Shown: positions 1 to 12,795, counted from the stretch's first letter. The stretch: DNA of 64,000 nucleotides from Cucumis sativus (GCF_000004075.3 NC_026655.2:25529489-25593488); one strand, 5' to 3'. The notes: generated by a model not told the origin, from the letters alone. Program-made: numbers and translations.

Positions 1-375
1 GGAGATTTCTGACATGGTTATGGAAATTTGATCCTCGAGGTTGGGAACTGAACTGGGTTTGTGGATATTGTGAGATTTTTTTTGAAGAGTTTATGGAAAT
101 TTCTTACATGGTTTTGTGGATATTGTGAGAGTTTCTGAAGGATTTACGGAATTTTGATCCTTAAGGTTGAGAACTGAACTGGGTTTGTGGATATTGTGAG
201 AGTTTCTGAAGGGTTTACGGAGTTTGATCCTTAAGGTTGGGAACTGGACTGGGTTTGTGGATATTGTGAGATTTTTTTAAGAGTTTATGGAGATTTCTTA
301 CATGGGTTTGGAAGTTTGATCCTTAAGGTTGGGAACTGAACTGGGTTTGTTGTTATTGTGAGAGCTTTTGAAGGT
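1..375. repeat. Degenerate tandem repeat upstream of the kinase gene
   Basis: The segment is built of imperfect copies of a unit containing GAACTGAACTGGGTTTGTGG followed by ATATTGTGAGA and a variable GAGTTTATGG or GGGTTTACGG. The core starts near 43, 169, 239 and 331, so spacing is irregular (126, 70 and 92 bases), as expected for a decayed or complex tandem array. The array runs up to the first ATG of the kinase gene (379), so it probably lies in its promoter or 5' UTR; part may continue beyond the left edge. Confidence 0.8.
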
Positions 376-378
376 TTT

Positions 379-3300
379 ATGGAGGAAGGACATCCAGACG
401 TGGCTGGGAAAGTGGTGGTTGTCGCAATTAAAGCCACCTCGAAGGAAGTTTCTAAAGCTGCTCTCGTTTGGGCTTTGACGCATGTTGTTCAACACAGGAG
501 ATCATATTAAGCTCCTTGTGGTTATCCCTTCTCATCAATCAAGTAAGATTCATTTACTTTTATGCGACTTGTTAACGTCAAACTGGATTAAATTCTTTGT
601 GTAAGTTCTTGGTCCATTATGATGGAAAAGAGTATATAAGTTTTCATACACGTTTTGATTGCATTTATGATGTCCAGATGAGATGCTTGTGAAATAAATG
701 TTCGTCTCAGCATTTATTTTGAGTAATAGTAATTGTTTCTTTTGGGGTTCTTAAATGTCTTCCTATTTCCTCGCCAATGACTTCAAATCTGTGAAGAGCT
801 AGATCACTCTTTGAATTCCTCGGAATCAAATGCTCAAGAAAAGATTATCACCTAAACACGAGGATCTTTAGTTAAAATGAGATAGGAATTTGCAACTTTT
901 TGAGAAAATTTTACAAAATGACTACCCCACTGATGATAATGTCAAAATATTTGGTTGACCAATTTATTACATTCAACTATTTAAGTTCACTACTATTGTG
1001 TCTGTTCTGTTCTTTCTGCCTTTCAATTAATCTTTTTCCCTCTGATGTAAACGTTTTGACGGGAAATTTTATCTTTACAGGTATGTGGGTTCGGGGGTTT
1101 TCTCGACTTACCAGTGATTGTGCAATCGGTCATTTGAGAACTCATTCAGGAACTTTTTCCGATCGGAAGGATGACATTGTGCATTCATGTTCTCAGATGG
1201 TGCATCAGCTTCATGGTGCATATGACTCACTGAAGGTCTGTTCAATAACTTGCTCCTAAGGGTGATTACGGCCTTTGATCTTTATTGTCTACAAATCCTT
1301 AGGTTTTGGGATTTTTTTTGGCAGATAAAAGTCAGAATCAAAGTTCTTTCAGGCTTGGTTCGGGGTATGGTGGCTACCGAAGCTAAGAAAGCTCAATCAA
1401 ACTGGGTGATATTGGATAAGTAATAGATATAATGTAAAATTTGTCTCTATTATAGGCATCCATTCATATGAACTCTGTGCATTTAGGCATATGAGATGAT
1501 TTCATATTACGTAGTTGCCGATGCATTTGGATTCTTCGTTTTATAACTTTAAAGCTTTACTTTCCCTTTTCTTTTGTCTCCCACTTCCTCACTCTTGGTT
1601 TTTCACAATTATGGTCAGGAATTTGAAAGATGAAAGGAAAAACTGTTTGGAAGAGCTGCAATGCAATGTTGTTCTTATGAAGAAATATCACCCTAAGGTT
1701 CTTCGTTTGAATTTGATGGAATCCCCTAAAATGAACACTAGAGAAGCTTGGATATCATCACATGAATTAGACGTTTCTCAGAAGTGCCTTAAAAGCTATT
1801 TTGATGAACCGATCATGTTTACAGCTCCTGATGTGACTCCTGACAGTACTCCTGACGTAGAGTCTCCTTTTACCGTCACTGATATTGGAACATCATCAAT
1901 ATCGAGCTCGGATGTGGGCAGTTCGTCCTTGTTCTCTGGGATTTGTGGAAGCTTGAGAAATGATTCCAGAACAGCTGTCGACAGAGGGAGAAATATGTCT
2001 GGATCTGAATATGATTCTGAAAGTGAAAAGCAAACTCCCTCAGTTTCATATTTCCAGCGTTGTATGGTTGATATTATGAGTTCCCGGCGTAAATTCCAGC
2101 AACATGCAATGGAAGAATCACAAAATGCTCATCATAGACCTCCAGCTCCAACACGTCAAGGTCTGGTAAAAAAAATGTCTACTCTTTCTGTAGAACCTAG
2201 CCATGATGTGGCACATCGGAGTACTGATATTAGCTCAAGCAGAAACATAAGGAACACGGTATCATTGTCCAGAAAAGCACCTCTAGGCCCTCCTCCGCTA
2301 TGTTCTATGTGCCAACACAAGGCCCCTGCATTTGGGAATCCTCCTAGATGGTTCACTTATGCTGAACTTGAAGTTGCTACAAGTGGCTTTGCACAAACAA
2401 ATTTTTTGGCTGAGGGTGGATTTGGGTCTGTGCACCGAGGCATCTTATCAGATGGACAAGTTGTTGCTGTCAAGCAATATAAACTGGCTAGTACACAGGG
2501 AGATCGAGAATTTTGTTCAGAAGTTGAGGTCTTAAGTTGTGCCCAACATCGAAACGTAGTGATGCTTATTGGATTTTGTGTGGAGGGTGGAAGAAGGTTA
2601 CTTGTTTATGAATATATTTGCAATGGATCTCTTGATTCCCATCTTTATGGTAATACCCTATTTCAGAATATCTTCTGGTATGGTTGTAATGGAACAGCCT
2701 GTGATTCATTACTACACATAAAATCACATAGGGAGCCCAAATAATGTCAGTTTTAGCGTCTTTATTAGTAAATCATCTTTTCGAAGTTCATGGCGTCTTT
2801 GTTTACTTGATTGCTTCCCTCTTGTAGTAAATCATGTAGCTTCAGCTTTGGTTTGATGACCTATGCCCAGTCATATTAACTCTGCCATGTCCAATCTTTG
2901 CAGGAAGAAATCGTGAACCATTGCAATGGTCGGCACGCCAGAAAATTGCAGTCGGGGCTGCTCGAGGATTGAGATACCTTCACGAAGAATGTAGAGTGGG
3001 CTGTATTGTGCATCGTGATATCCGTCCAAACAATATCCTCCTTACTCATGATTTTGAGCCACTAGTGAGTCAATGCTCTCTCTTTTCATTAATCCTTAGC
3101 TGTGTTGTATGTGATTTGATGTAAGAGAATCAGAATTTTCATGGAGATTTATCAAGTTAAGCATTGATTATGAGGTTTTCAATTTCCGGCTTCCCAAAAT
3201 TCTTACTTGTCAGTGTCACAGCCAAAAAGGAAATGGAGAAAATGCCATTTACTCTAAGGATGCATTCACATTTTTGTATTAACATAAGATTTTCTGTTCG

Positions 3301-4236
3301 TTTCCTTCCGAACAACCCATATTGATGCACAAACATTGACTAACTGTCAAATGAGAACATTTCGGAATTGTGTATTTTTGGGCTGATGTGAAAATTTGCT
3401 TTTGAGTCGTAGGTTGGAGATTTTGGGCTGGCAAGGTGGCAACCGGATGGTGACCTAGCAGTAGAAACCAGAATCCTTGGGAGATTTGGGTAACCATTTC
3501 AATCATGTTATTTCTTTCTTTTTCATTATACAAACTAGCAATCCAAAAATTAAATTGCAACTACTTGTGGTTGCTTAGCTACCTGGCTCCTGAGTATGCA
3601 CAGAGTGGCCAAATCACAGAGAAAGCCGATACATACTCATTTGGCGTTGTCTTGCTGGAACTTGTGACTGGACGCAAAGCAATTGATTTAAATCGTCCCA
3701 AGGGCCAGCAATGCCTCACTGAATGGGTAAGTCAGTCTCAGAAGTGGCTAAGTTAGTAAAACCATAGGACTACAACTTACTTGCCTTACCTCAATGCCAA
3801 ATTATTCAAGTTCCTTTCCTTTTCTGATTCAAATTCGTGATTTCCGATTGATTTTCTTTGCATTTCATGTTGGGATCAGGCACGAAACCTGTTGAGAAAA
3901 AATGCAATCTCTGAACTAGTTGATCCATGTTTGAGGAACTGTTATTCAGACGAGGAAGTTCACCGCATGCTGCAATGCGCTTCCTTGTGCATAAAGCGTG
4001 ATCCGTATGTAAGACCGCGTATGTCTCAGGTAACTATATGATATTTCATTCCACAAGCACAAGCACAACCAAAACAAAACAAACACCGATACACAATCAC
4101 TCTTAAAGCTAAACTTCAATTCATCCTTGAGTTGCAATGCATTCTCAAAGTGTTTTTTCTATCCTTTAACGACGCCTCGATGGCATTACACTTGTTGTAG
4201 GTGCTTCGGGTGTTGGAGGGCGACATCGTTCTGTAA
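379..4236 (+). CDS. USP-domain receptor-like cytoplasmic (pseudo)kinase, 9 exons, frame break in exon 1
   Basis: Exons: 379-542, 1081-1235, 1325-1419, 1619-2649, 2904-3064, 3413-3489, 3579-3726, 3880-4029, 4201-4236. Exon lengths total 2017, one more than a multiple of three; removing one base in 493-496 gives about 671 residues. Exons 1-3 encode a USP-like domain ([22 protein letters not shown]), exon 4 a Ser-rich linker, and from about residue 381 a kinase domain with glycine loop [12 protein letters not shown] lysine, [16 protein letters not shown] and YLAPEY. This architecture is that of plant proteins named inactive protein kinase SELMODRAFT_444075-like. The catalytic-loop lysine (HRDxKxxN) is arginine, so activity is doubtful. 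From ATG 379 the frame stops at 508-510. An ATG at 482 is in the downstream frame and bypasses the break but removes 34 N-terminal residues. Family assignment is firm; the start is uncertain. Confidence 0.85.
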
Positions 4237-6567
4237 AGCAGCAGCCATATAGGAGGCCATGTTGGAAAATTTTGCAGAGTTGTAACGGTATATATATGGT
4301 CTGGAATCAACACTAACATGGCTGAAGAGGGATGTTGGAGTAAAGACCAATTTGTCTTCTGAGAGGGTGATAAAAGGAATTCCACTTTGCAGAAAGCAGT
4401 TTTTCTTTTTCTTTTTATTAATTTCATCATTTTAGTGATTATAGCTTTAGTTAATGGATTTGGTTGTAATGTAAATAAGGGGATCAAACTGTTCTTCTGT
4501 AACCATAAAAATGTCAAGATTTGGCTTGGGATAGTTCCAAATAAAGTTACTTGTATGATATTGTATGATATGTTAAATTAGGTTGAATATATATATGTCT
4601 TGGTCTTCATGGAAAGGTTTTCTTTTCATTTGTTTTTAATTTTTAATTTCAATTTAGTCCAAGTTTTTATAACAATTTTCAAACAATTCATTATTATTGA
4701 TCAATGTTAATATTGGTTGATGATAAATTTATATGGTATAGTTATTAGGGAATTGGTATAGAGCTAGAAGAGTAAAAGTGTATTAAAACTAAAAGAGCCA
4801 ATTTCTGCATTAAAAATTTAATTACTTTTTCATAGGTTGATGATTTAATTTTTATATTTCTGACTGTTAATTGTTGAACTCTAAAACAAAATTATAAGAG
4901 ATTTTTTTTTTTAAAAAAAATAACAAATGAAAAATTAAAAGGTTAAGTCTAAATTGTTATTTTTTAATCAAGGAAACTTTAATAGCTACAAATTAAAAAA
5001 ATTACAAGTTTAAATTGCTGCGATTTTTAAAATGTTTTGGAACTTTGAAAAAAATGTTTAATTTAATTCATGATCTTTAAAAAAAAAAAAATGCTTCTTG
5101 TACGATCTATGGTTGATTTTGTTAATTTTTTTTAAAGAGAAATCCGGATAACCTTATAAGGTTTTAGATGTGGAGCAAGATATATGTGAAATAAAATGCA
5201 AACAACCAACGAGTCAAAACTATAAATAACCAAAATATACGAAAAATAACTTTTGAGTAGGTCATGCCACTTTTTTCACAATTGAAATTGTGAATTAATC
5301 TTGTCATAACTAACTTATTTAGTAATCTAGTCATCTAAAAGTACAAATCACTTTACCATTTTGTTAATGAGTTAGTAAAATCTAAATAGTAGGATCAACA
5401 AACTTTTTAAAAGTTTAAGGATTAAATTGTACAAAATGCCTTATTTGTTAAGGTCGACCATTCAACAAAACATGGATCGGTAGATTGCTGGCAAGTATTA
5501 GTTATGTGAGGTGTGAGATGGGTCGTTGAGTGTGTTATCAAGAGGACAAGGTCAGGCATGGCACTATGATTCTATGGTTCATTTGAAAATACAAAAATGA
5601 ATTGAACTGCTCACAAGCCAAACATGTTTGATGGTATTAATGAGGTTGTTTGATTGGGCCTGTGTTGCTAATGGATAGCCCCGTGGAGTCATGTCAATCA
5701 TAGCTATTGGTTCCTCCCCCTAATGCAGGGATGGTGAATGTGGATGCTTGATTAGAGTGATTCTTTCAACGTGGGAGTTCTCCAAAGTGTGAGGGCTTAA
5801 ACACATTTTTCTATATCATTCGAATAAAGTTTTTAAGGGTCATGCGCATGAATTCGATTTTACACTTATGGATATTCTTCGTGCTTGTATGCTCATGGTC
5901 CAATCAAAACTTAAACTTATTAGTACTTACCATTGATTTTGTTAATTCTTTTAACTATTAGCTCAAAACTTTGAACGTGTTAGTTTTTCTTTTTGTAATC
6001 ATATCGAAAACTCGATTGTAGATAGATAGGTTAGTTGCATGCTGTTGAGTTGAGCATACCTTCTTATGTGCAAGACTATCAGATGTGTTGGTTTAGAAAA
6101 ATTTTCAAGGTAGTTATCCTCTAAAGATAGTCTATTTTGTGTTGTTGAGTTCATTGTCTAAAAATCTAATCAAAACATTTATATTTTAAAAGCTTATGAA
6201 CTAAAGTCTAACTCTTAGGTCTGTGTTTAAGTCGAGTGTTTAATTTAGAAAATAAATTGTTTGAAAAAGTAAAGTGTTTGAAAGTTTTCCTAAATTTAAA
6301 CATATTTTTTTACTTTTAAGAACCAAAATAGAATAGAATTTAATTAGTTTTTTATTTAACAAAAGCACAGTAGAATTAATAAAACTTTTTATTGGGTACC
6401 AAATGCGAAATATTTTATGGGGAGAAAGATTTTTGTTGACGTTGATCTTACGAACCAATGTATCGGACATAGGTTACAATCCAACGCTCTCTTCGTTGAG
6501 TCTCCGGCGACCGTTTCTGCGTCAGAGAGGACTCAATACTCCCTCCGTCTCTCTCAATTTCCCGCCG
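4237..6567. other. Intergenic between kinase and LPXA
   Basis: The first 350 bases are probably the kinase 3' UTR. From about 4600 to 6400 the DNA is AT-rich with many A and T runs. I see no exon-like segment with family similarity and no intact mobile element. The LPXA promoter must lie at the right end; no clear TATA box was chosen. Confidence 0.6.
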
Positions 6568-9500
6568 ATGCATTCGTTATTCAAACCTCGCCGCTCATTT
6601 TGCTCCCTCAATCACTTCTATCGCTCCTCAACTTGTTCGTATCTCTTAAACTCTCTAACTTTCCCTCTCCCTTCTCTTCATCTCTTTTGCTTTGTATCGA
6701 GCTTGTAGCTTGTAGCTTTTCTTTTTCTATGTCGCAGTCATTTCGGGAGACGCAACATCGGAAACTACAGTTGGAAGAAGCTCTACGCTCATCCATCCAA
6801 CTGCTGTCGTACATCCAAATGCTGTCATTGGCGAGGTTAGTTATCTATTTATTTATCCATTTTTTCTTCTGCAATGACTTTTATCGTATTCTGATTCTAA
6901 TTTGGTTCTCTTTAGTTGAGGATCTGGTCTAGTGTTTGAGTGTTTCAGGATTTTGCTAATCTCTCATTCTCTCCGCACTTGTGTCTCTTATTAGTGCTAA
7001 ATTGTGGTTCATTAGTTATTAATTACCGAATGTCACTTTCGTTGGACTGTTCATGTGAACATTTTCCTTAACTGCGGTATGTGTTGTATCTTTTGAATGC
7101 ATTGGGAGGATTCAGTCACATGAATGTCGACTCGACTGGATATTCACTACCTTTGGGCTGAGAATCTAATGGTGTTTTTGTAACATTTTATGCTTCATTA
7201 CGCGTTTATATTTAGTATAGATTTATCATAATTATCCATGAAAATAAATAATCACTTCAAAATTGCATAAATATTCTCATTTTTTCTTAAAAATTTGAAG
7301 ATGCATTACTTTTACATATTTTAAAAGTATATCTCATGAAAATTATGTAAGAATAAAAAATGCATAATAACAAGAGCGAATTTTGTGCATAGTGTTAATT
7401 TTAACCATAGTGTGTTATGCAGTACTTGTGTTATATACATCATAATTCTTAAATATAAATGATATATTGCTGTCGTGAAACAATTTAGTAAAATATTGAT
7501 GGTGTATAGGCCAGGGAATATAGTATATTTACACTCCAATGAATAAAAGATCAATATTAATAGGGCTTGTAAATTATATTAATATAAATGGATGGCCTTG
7601 TTAGAACTTAGGAGTTAAGGGACTTATTACTTAGTTGTCAAGTAGTGAATTTAATGATGGGTTTTCATTCTTGCTACTAGTTTGTAAATAACTCAATTAA
7701 TTGTTCTTCCTTATGTTGCAGGATGGGTATATTGGTCCATTTTGTACTGTGGGAGCCTTTGCAAAGCTGGGAAATGGTTGCCAATTGTATCCTGGGAGCC
7801 ACATTTTTGGGTGTACAGAATTAGGGGATCGATGTGTCTTGATGACGTGAGTTTTAGTTTTACTAGACATGTTTTCTTTTGTGATGCTTAGGGTGAATTA
7901 CACAACTTATCTTATTGTGTTTACACTACAAAATATGGTCAGGCAGTGGCGCTATAGTTGGCGAGGACATTCCTGGTCGGACAGTCATTGGGTGTAATAA
8001 CAAAATAGGTCACCATGCAGTGGTTGGCATTAGATGTCAAGACATGAAATATAAGGTAAATATTTCAATTTTACGTACATTTTCAGAATGCTCAGTTGGA
8101 TAGATTCAAATCTCCTTATTCTTTCTTAATTTTATTCATTTAGCATATTGTTATTATGATTTTTTTCTGAAACTCATGCGTTACATTTTTGTTCCTTAAA
8201 AAAGTAAATTTGATAAAATAAGATAGAGTCAAAGGAATTATGCTGCTGACAAGTGAGTTAACTTCCTAGTAGATTTTTCATTTTAGTATTTAGCTGCCTT
8301 ATCGATCATGTTATGTGGTACTTGCCTTGTATAATGATTGATAAAATAATGTTTTGGAAGCTGAAAGTGAATGCAAATAATGATCAATGCTAGAATTGGG
8401 TGGACCTGACATTTATCCAATGCTTAGCTGAACTAGAGAGAGAGTGCAGATGGTTCTATGATAAACATTCTTTATATTCTGCATTTCTCAACCTTCTGAT
8501 CTGTTGTTTGTTTTACATACTCCACACTGTCTTTCCATTTTCTTCTTTGCAACAGGTGATTAAGACAATGCTAACTAACTTTTTGTTCAGATTTTCTTCT
8601 CGTGCCTATAGTTTTTTTACCACAAGTACTTCTTAGGGCCTGTAGCGTATTCCTTCATGTTATATCATTGTTATCCTGAAGATTGCTCTTCAATATTTTT
8701 TTTTTTAAAAATTGAGATCTATTTCTGCTTTTCTGCTCATGAATGGGTGTTAACGGATCAGTTGACTTGATTGCTTTAATTTTAATGTTATCGGTAACAC
8801 ATATATGCATTCCTGTGGTTATGATCAATGTTACTGGTTTAGCTTATATATTGTTGTTAGAATCCATGGTGACTATTGTGAAGGAGGATAGTTGTTCTAA
8901 AATGACATTATTTCCCATGATTTAGCCAGGGGATGAATGTTTTCTTGATATTGGAGATAACAATGACATAAGAGAGCACTCATCAGTCCACCGATCTTCG
9001 AAGTCCAGTGATGTGACAGTAAGATGAGCTTGGCCTAAAGAAACTTTAAATATTCTTTGATTGTTAGAATCTGTTTCATGGCCATAGAAGTTACTTTTTA
9101 ATCCTGGAATGTGAAATCAGGCTATTGGTGATAACAATCTCATAATGGGTTCCTGTCATATTGCTCATGATTGCAAGATTGGTAACAACAATATTTTTGC
9201 AAATAATACTCTTTTAGCCGGCCACGTTGTGGTGGAGGTTAGACGTCCTTTAATCATTATCTTGCATAAAGTAACATCTAGTGTTGTTAAAGCTATATTT
9301 GACATTATGTTAATTTAAGTGCTCTCCTTGTAGGACTATGTTCACACAGGAGGCACCACTGCTGTTCATCAATTCTGTCATGTTGGTTCTTTCTCATTTG
9401 TTGCTGCGGGTTCAATGGTATTACCATTTTTCATTTGTGTTTGTCAATATGCACTGATTATTTTGTTTGGAACTTAATAAGCACAGATATGATAAAGTAC

Positions 9501-10591
9501 AAACATCAGCACATCATTTTTTTAAATATATAAAACACGGACAGAACAAGGACATGAATTGTGAAAATATAGATTGTTTAAAATATATATCATTACGATA
9601 TAAGATAATTAAATTCACAGTCAATGCATTTATGTGCTTAAGAGATTCGTTTGATATATCTCACTATCGCAATTTATTATTTTTAACATCTTCGTGTCTA
9701 TTTTGTTTTTACTTAATAAGTACTCAATGCATGTCTAAAAAATGTTGGACCTATTTGATAAAGTACAACTGATATCTAATACGTCTATTGCACTAACAAG
9801 TTTTCGATACTTGTCCGACAACTATTCGACACTTATTGAACATGGACATGTTGGTAAAACTGAAGTGTCCGTGCTTCAACATTGCTCAACTTTGGACTGA
9901 CACATGATCCTGTCAGAAAGGAGAAAACTATAATTATGCAATATCTCTGAAGCAATGTGCCTTGCATGCTGATCCCAAAGCAAACTAATTTGTTTGGTTC
10001 TTTACTTGAACATTTGAAACTATTTGTAAAGAACAATACATAATAAAGCAGTTTCTTATATACAAACGCAATTTCATTTAATAATATTACATGTCTTAGG
10101 TTTCACAAGATGTCCCCAAATATATGATGGTGGGGGGAGAAAGACCAGAACTACGTGGGTTAAATCTAGAGGGACTTCGGCGCAATGGATTCACAGTGGA
10201 AGAGGTTGCAATTTGTGCAATTTCATTATGATGATTTGCAAATTACTTGCATAATTTAATAATATATATTTATATATGGAAGGGCTTACCATATATTTTG
10301 TTCAAGGATCCAGATCATTGGCTTGAGATCTGCATACAGGAAGATATTCATGTCTACTGATGCAAATTCTGAAGGGTTGGAAGAACGTCTCAACGAAGTG
10401 GTATTGCATATCAAATTCGACCCCTCAGTCTCATACAGACATACAACCTAAAGTTCGTTTCATTTTTGCAGGAACAGCATGAAAAATTGGCTCACATATC
10501 TTCAGTTCGTTCCATGATTCAGTCAATTCGTGCATCATTTGAACAAAATCGTCGGGGCATATGCAAATTCAGACTATGGAGTAGCTCTTAA
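6568..10591 (+). CDS. LPXA: Acyl-ACP--UDP-N-acetylglucosamine O-acyltransferase (LpxA), mitochondrial
   Basis: Exons: 6568-6634, 6738-6835, 7722-7846, 7947-8055, 8926-9018, 9121-9237, 9334-9417, 10100-10204, 10314-10400, 10472-10591; total 1005 bases, 334 residues, close to the Arabidopsis protein. LpxA transfers a hydroxyacyl chain to UDP-GlcNAc, the first step of the lipid A pathway. The left-handed beta-helix hexapeptide repeats are visible ([38 protein letters not shown]). The catalytic histidine is H180 in HIAHDC. The C-terminal helical part has [12 protein letters not shown] and RRGICKF. The first 20 residues are rich in Arg, Ser and Phe without acids, fitting a mitochondrial presequence. 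The exon 1 donor is the least certain: GTTCGT at 6635 keeps frame, whereas the better-looking GTATCT at 6639 does not. Acceptors at 7946 and 10313 were chosen over nearby AGs to keep frame. Confidence 0.92.
8056..8925 (+). other. LPXA intron 4 (870 bases)
   Basis: AT-rich intron with T runs. No exon-like segment or clear mobile element was recognised. It opens with GTAAAT and ends TTTAG before CCAGGGGATG. Confidence 0.7.
9470..9930. repeat. Dispersed-repeat insertion in LPXA intron 7
   Basis: Intron 7 (9418-10099) contains a block with repeated words such as CGACACTTATTGAACATGG, GATACTTGTCCGACA and AAGTGTCCGTGCTTC, and internal direct similarity between AATAAGCACAGATATGATAAAGTA near 9476 and ATAAGTACTCAATGC / TTGATAAAGTACAAC near 9716-9768. 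The composition differs from flanking intron DNA and looks like a non-autonomous element. No transposase frame or clear inverted ends were found, so the class is unknown. Confidence 0.45.
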
Positions 10592-11052
10592 GTAAGTATG
10601 TGCTCACCTGTCTAATAAAAAAGCTATTTTCCCTTCCTGAGCATCTTGCAAATTATTCTACACCTTGTTCCTGAATATAGAGGCAACAATCTAGACCGTT
10701 TGATCTATAGACGATTTGATCCTAATCATGCAATTAATCTTCTGATTATCAAGCATTGGTTTCAAAGTTTCACTTTGTAAAAATGAATCAGGGCGCGTCG
10801 GAGCTCAAGCTCTCGGGAAAAAAATACTTTCACTTGTTATAGATGTTAGTTTTCTCTTCTGGTGTCGTAGTTTGTACAATTTTGCTCTAATAGTTGCTGC
10901 CTGATTATTATTGTCTCCACCAGATACTGTTGATTGGTGGAGTATTCAAGAGTTGTATGACATTTGTAAGATCGTTAAGGTCAGTGACTTTCTAAGCATC
11001 TAAAAAGTAATTTCAAACAAGCCTATACTCTAACCATCTAAAAAGTTATCAT

Positions 11053-11066
11053 ACACACACACACAC
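11053..11066. repeat. (AC)7 microsatellite
   Basis: A run of AC dinucleotides followed by a short AT run. Confidence 0.9.
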
Positions 11067-11690
11067 ATATATAAGTTCTTGTATGGGTGAATCCAAGTGT
11101 GTAATGAGGGAACCTTTAGTTTTTCCTACGACTATTTAATGGTTGTTTGGGGTGCTTAGTTGAGTTAGGAAGTTTGTGTGGAGTTATGAAACATGAGGAG
11201 GGAAAAAGAAAGAAGGAAAGATAGAGTTCTTTAATAAATGTACAAACTTCAATAGTAAACACTCTCAAAGTTTTGAGTTATGTGTTTCCCTCACCTTCTC
11301 TCTTTGTGCCTCTTCATCTCTACCTTTATTTTTTTCTATCAAAACTTGAATGAAGTCAAAGAAAACCCCTTGAATTTAATTTTAGACAAGAAATCGTACT
11401 TTGAAATTCAATTGTATAAATACAATTCTTCATTTTGGACCAACTTTCTCATTTAAATCCAATCAACTCTGAAGAAGAGAAAAAAGGAAAAAAAAAAAAA
11501 ACCATTCAACCAAACAGATTTGACTATTCTAATTCTACATTATAAACAGATGGTATATTCTCTTTATATATTCCCTTTAGAAGAAGTTGCATATGAATCT
11601 TCTGATGAGAATACAAAATCTGGAGATACTGTGGATAATTTCTAGGTAATTACCACAACAACAAAAGAATGTGAATGTTCTTCTTAACTC

Positions 11691-11720
11691 TTGTTTGTTT
11701 GTTTGTTTGTTTGTTTGTTT
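11691..11720. repeat. (TTTG)n microsatellite
   Basis: About seven tandem TTTG units followed by a T run. Confidence 0.9.
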
Positions 11721-12593
11721 TTTCTTTTATTTTCCATCTCTCTGATTTCTAAATTTTATCTTTTGAATTTGCAGGTCAGCACCTTGAAACATGGAAATTA
11801 AAAGGAAAGGAACTCTTTAGCTTGACCAACCTAAGGTTTTCTTTTAGGTAATCTAAAACAATCTTTCAAAGCTAACACAGCCTCTGACTTTGAACTTTGT
11901 TTTTTAACAAAAAAGAAGTTTAAAAATGAAAAGAAAAAACCTAATTCCGTGTCTACCTACAAGCCTAGTTTGTCCTAGGTTTCAACATGTTACACATTTA
12001 GCTCTTAAATTTTGAGTTTGGTAGTGTTATAATTTTACTTTTTAACATATGTTTGAATTTGGTACTTAGATGTTATGACATGCACTTTTAGAATATTGTT
12101 TGATTCAAGTAGTTTGAAAAGTCCCTTGTTCAAGTAGTTAGTGAGTCCTACCACTAAAAAATATTAATTTTATACCTTATCAACTCCTTTCACTGATCTA
12201 GGAGTTCACAACTTTATATTTCATAACTCGTTATTTCTCATTGTTTCACCCCTTCCTCCAATATGTCCCATTCAAAATTTTCATCTATTTTCGCTATTTT
12301 TATTCCTATTAAAATTTCACTCCATAATTGTTTACGGTTAAAAGTTCAAAATTTTGAAACAAGACACTCAATTAAAACAAATTTCATATCCCAAAGGTAT
12401 AATTGTAGCACTTCAGATGGAAACAAAATCTAGAAATAAAAATGTATTTTTTTTTGTTCAATTGCATTGCAATTATATTGCTTGGATTCTTCTTCTTCTT
12501 CTTTTTTTTTAGTTATTATTTCCCTTAAACATAAAGAAAAAAGAAATGATTAAAAAAGAATACCCCCTTATGAAGTTGAGAAGACACAGACTT

Positions 12594-12598
<5 letters not shown>

Positions 12599-12628
<30 letters not shown>

Positions 12629-12644
12629 GAATAATAATAATAAT
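12599..12644. repeat. (AAT)n microsatellite, interrupted
   Basis: About ten AAT units, a short AAGA interruption, then five or so further units. Confidence 0.9.
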
Positions 12645-12780
12645 GTTATTATTTTATATATCCAATGATGTTGAAAGTAACAATTCTTTAACCTACCATC
12701 ATTCAAACAATTTGCTTTCTTGCCGGAATTATACTTAGATAATAGATTATAATAATATAATTAACTTTATATTTGTATGT

Positions 12781-12795
12781 ATATATATATATATA
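12781..12795. repeat. (AT)n microsatellite
   Basis: Pure AT run of about 15 bases in AT-rich intergenic DNA. Confidence 0.85.
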
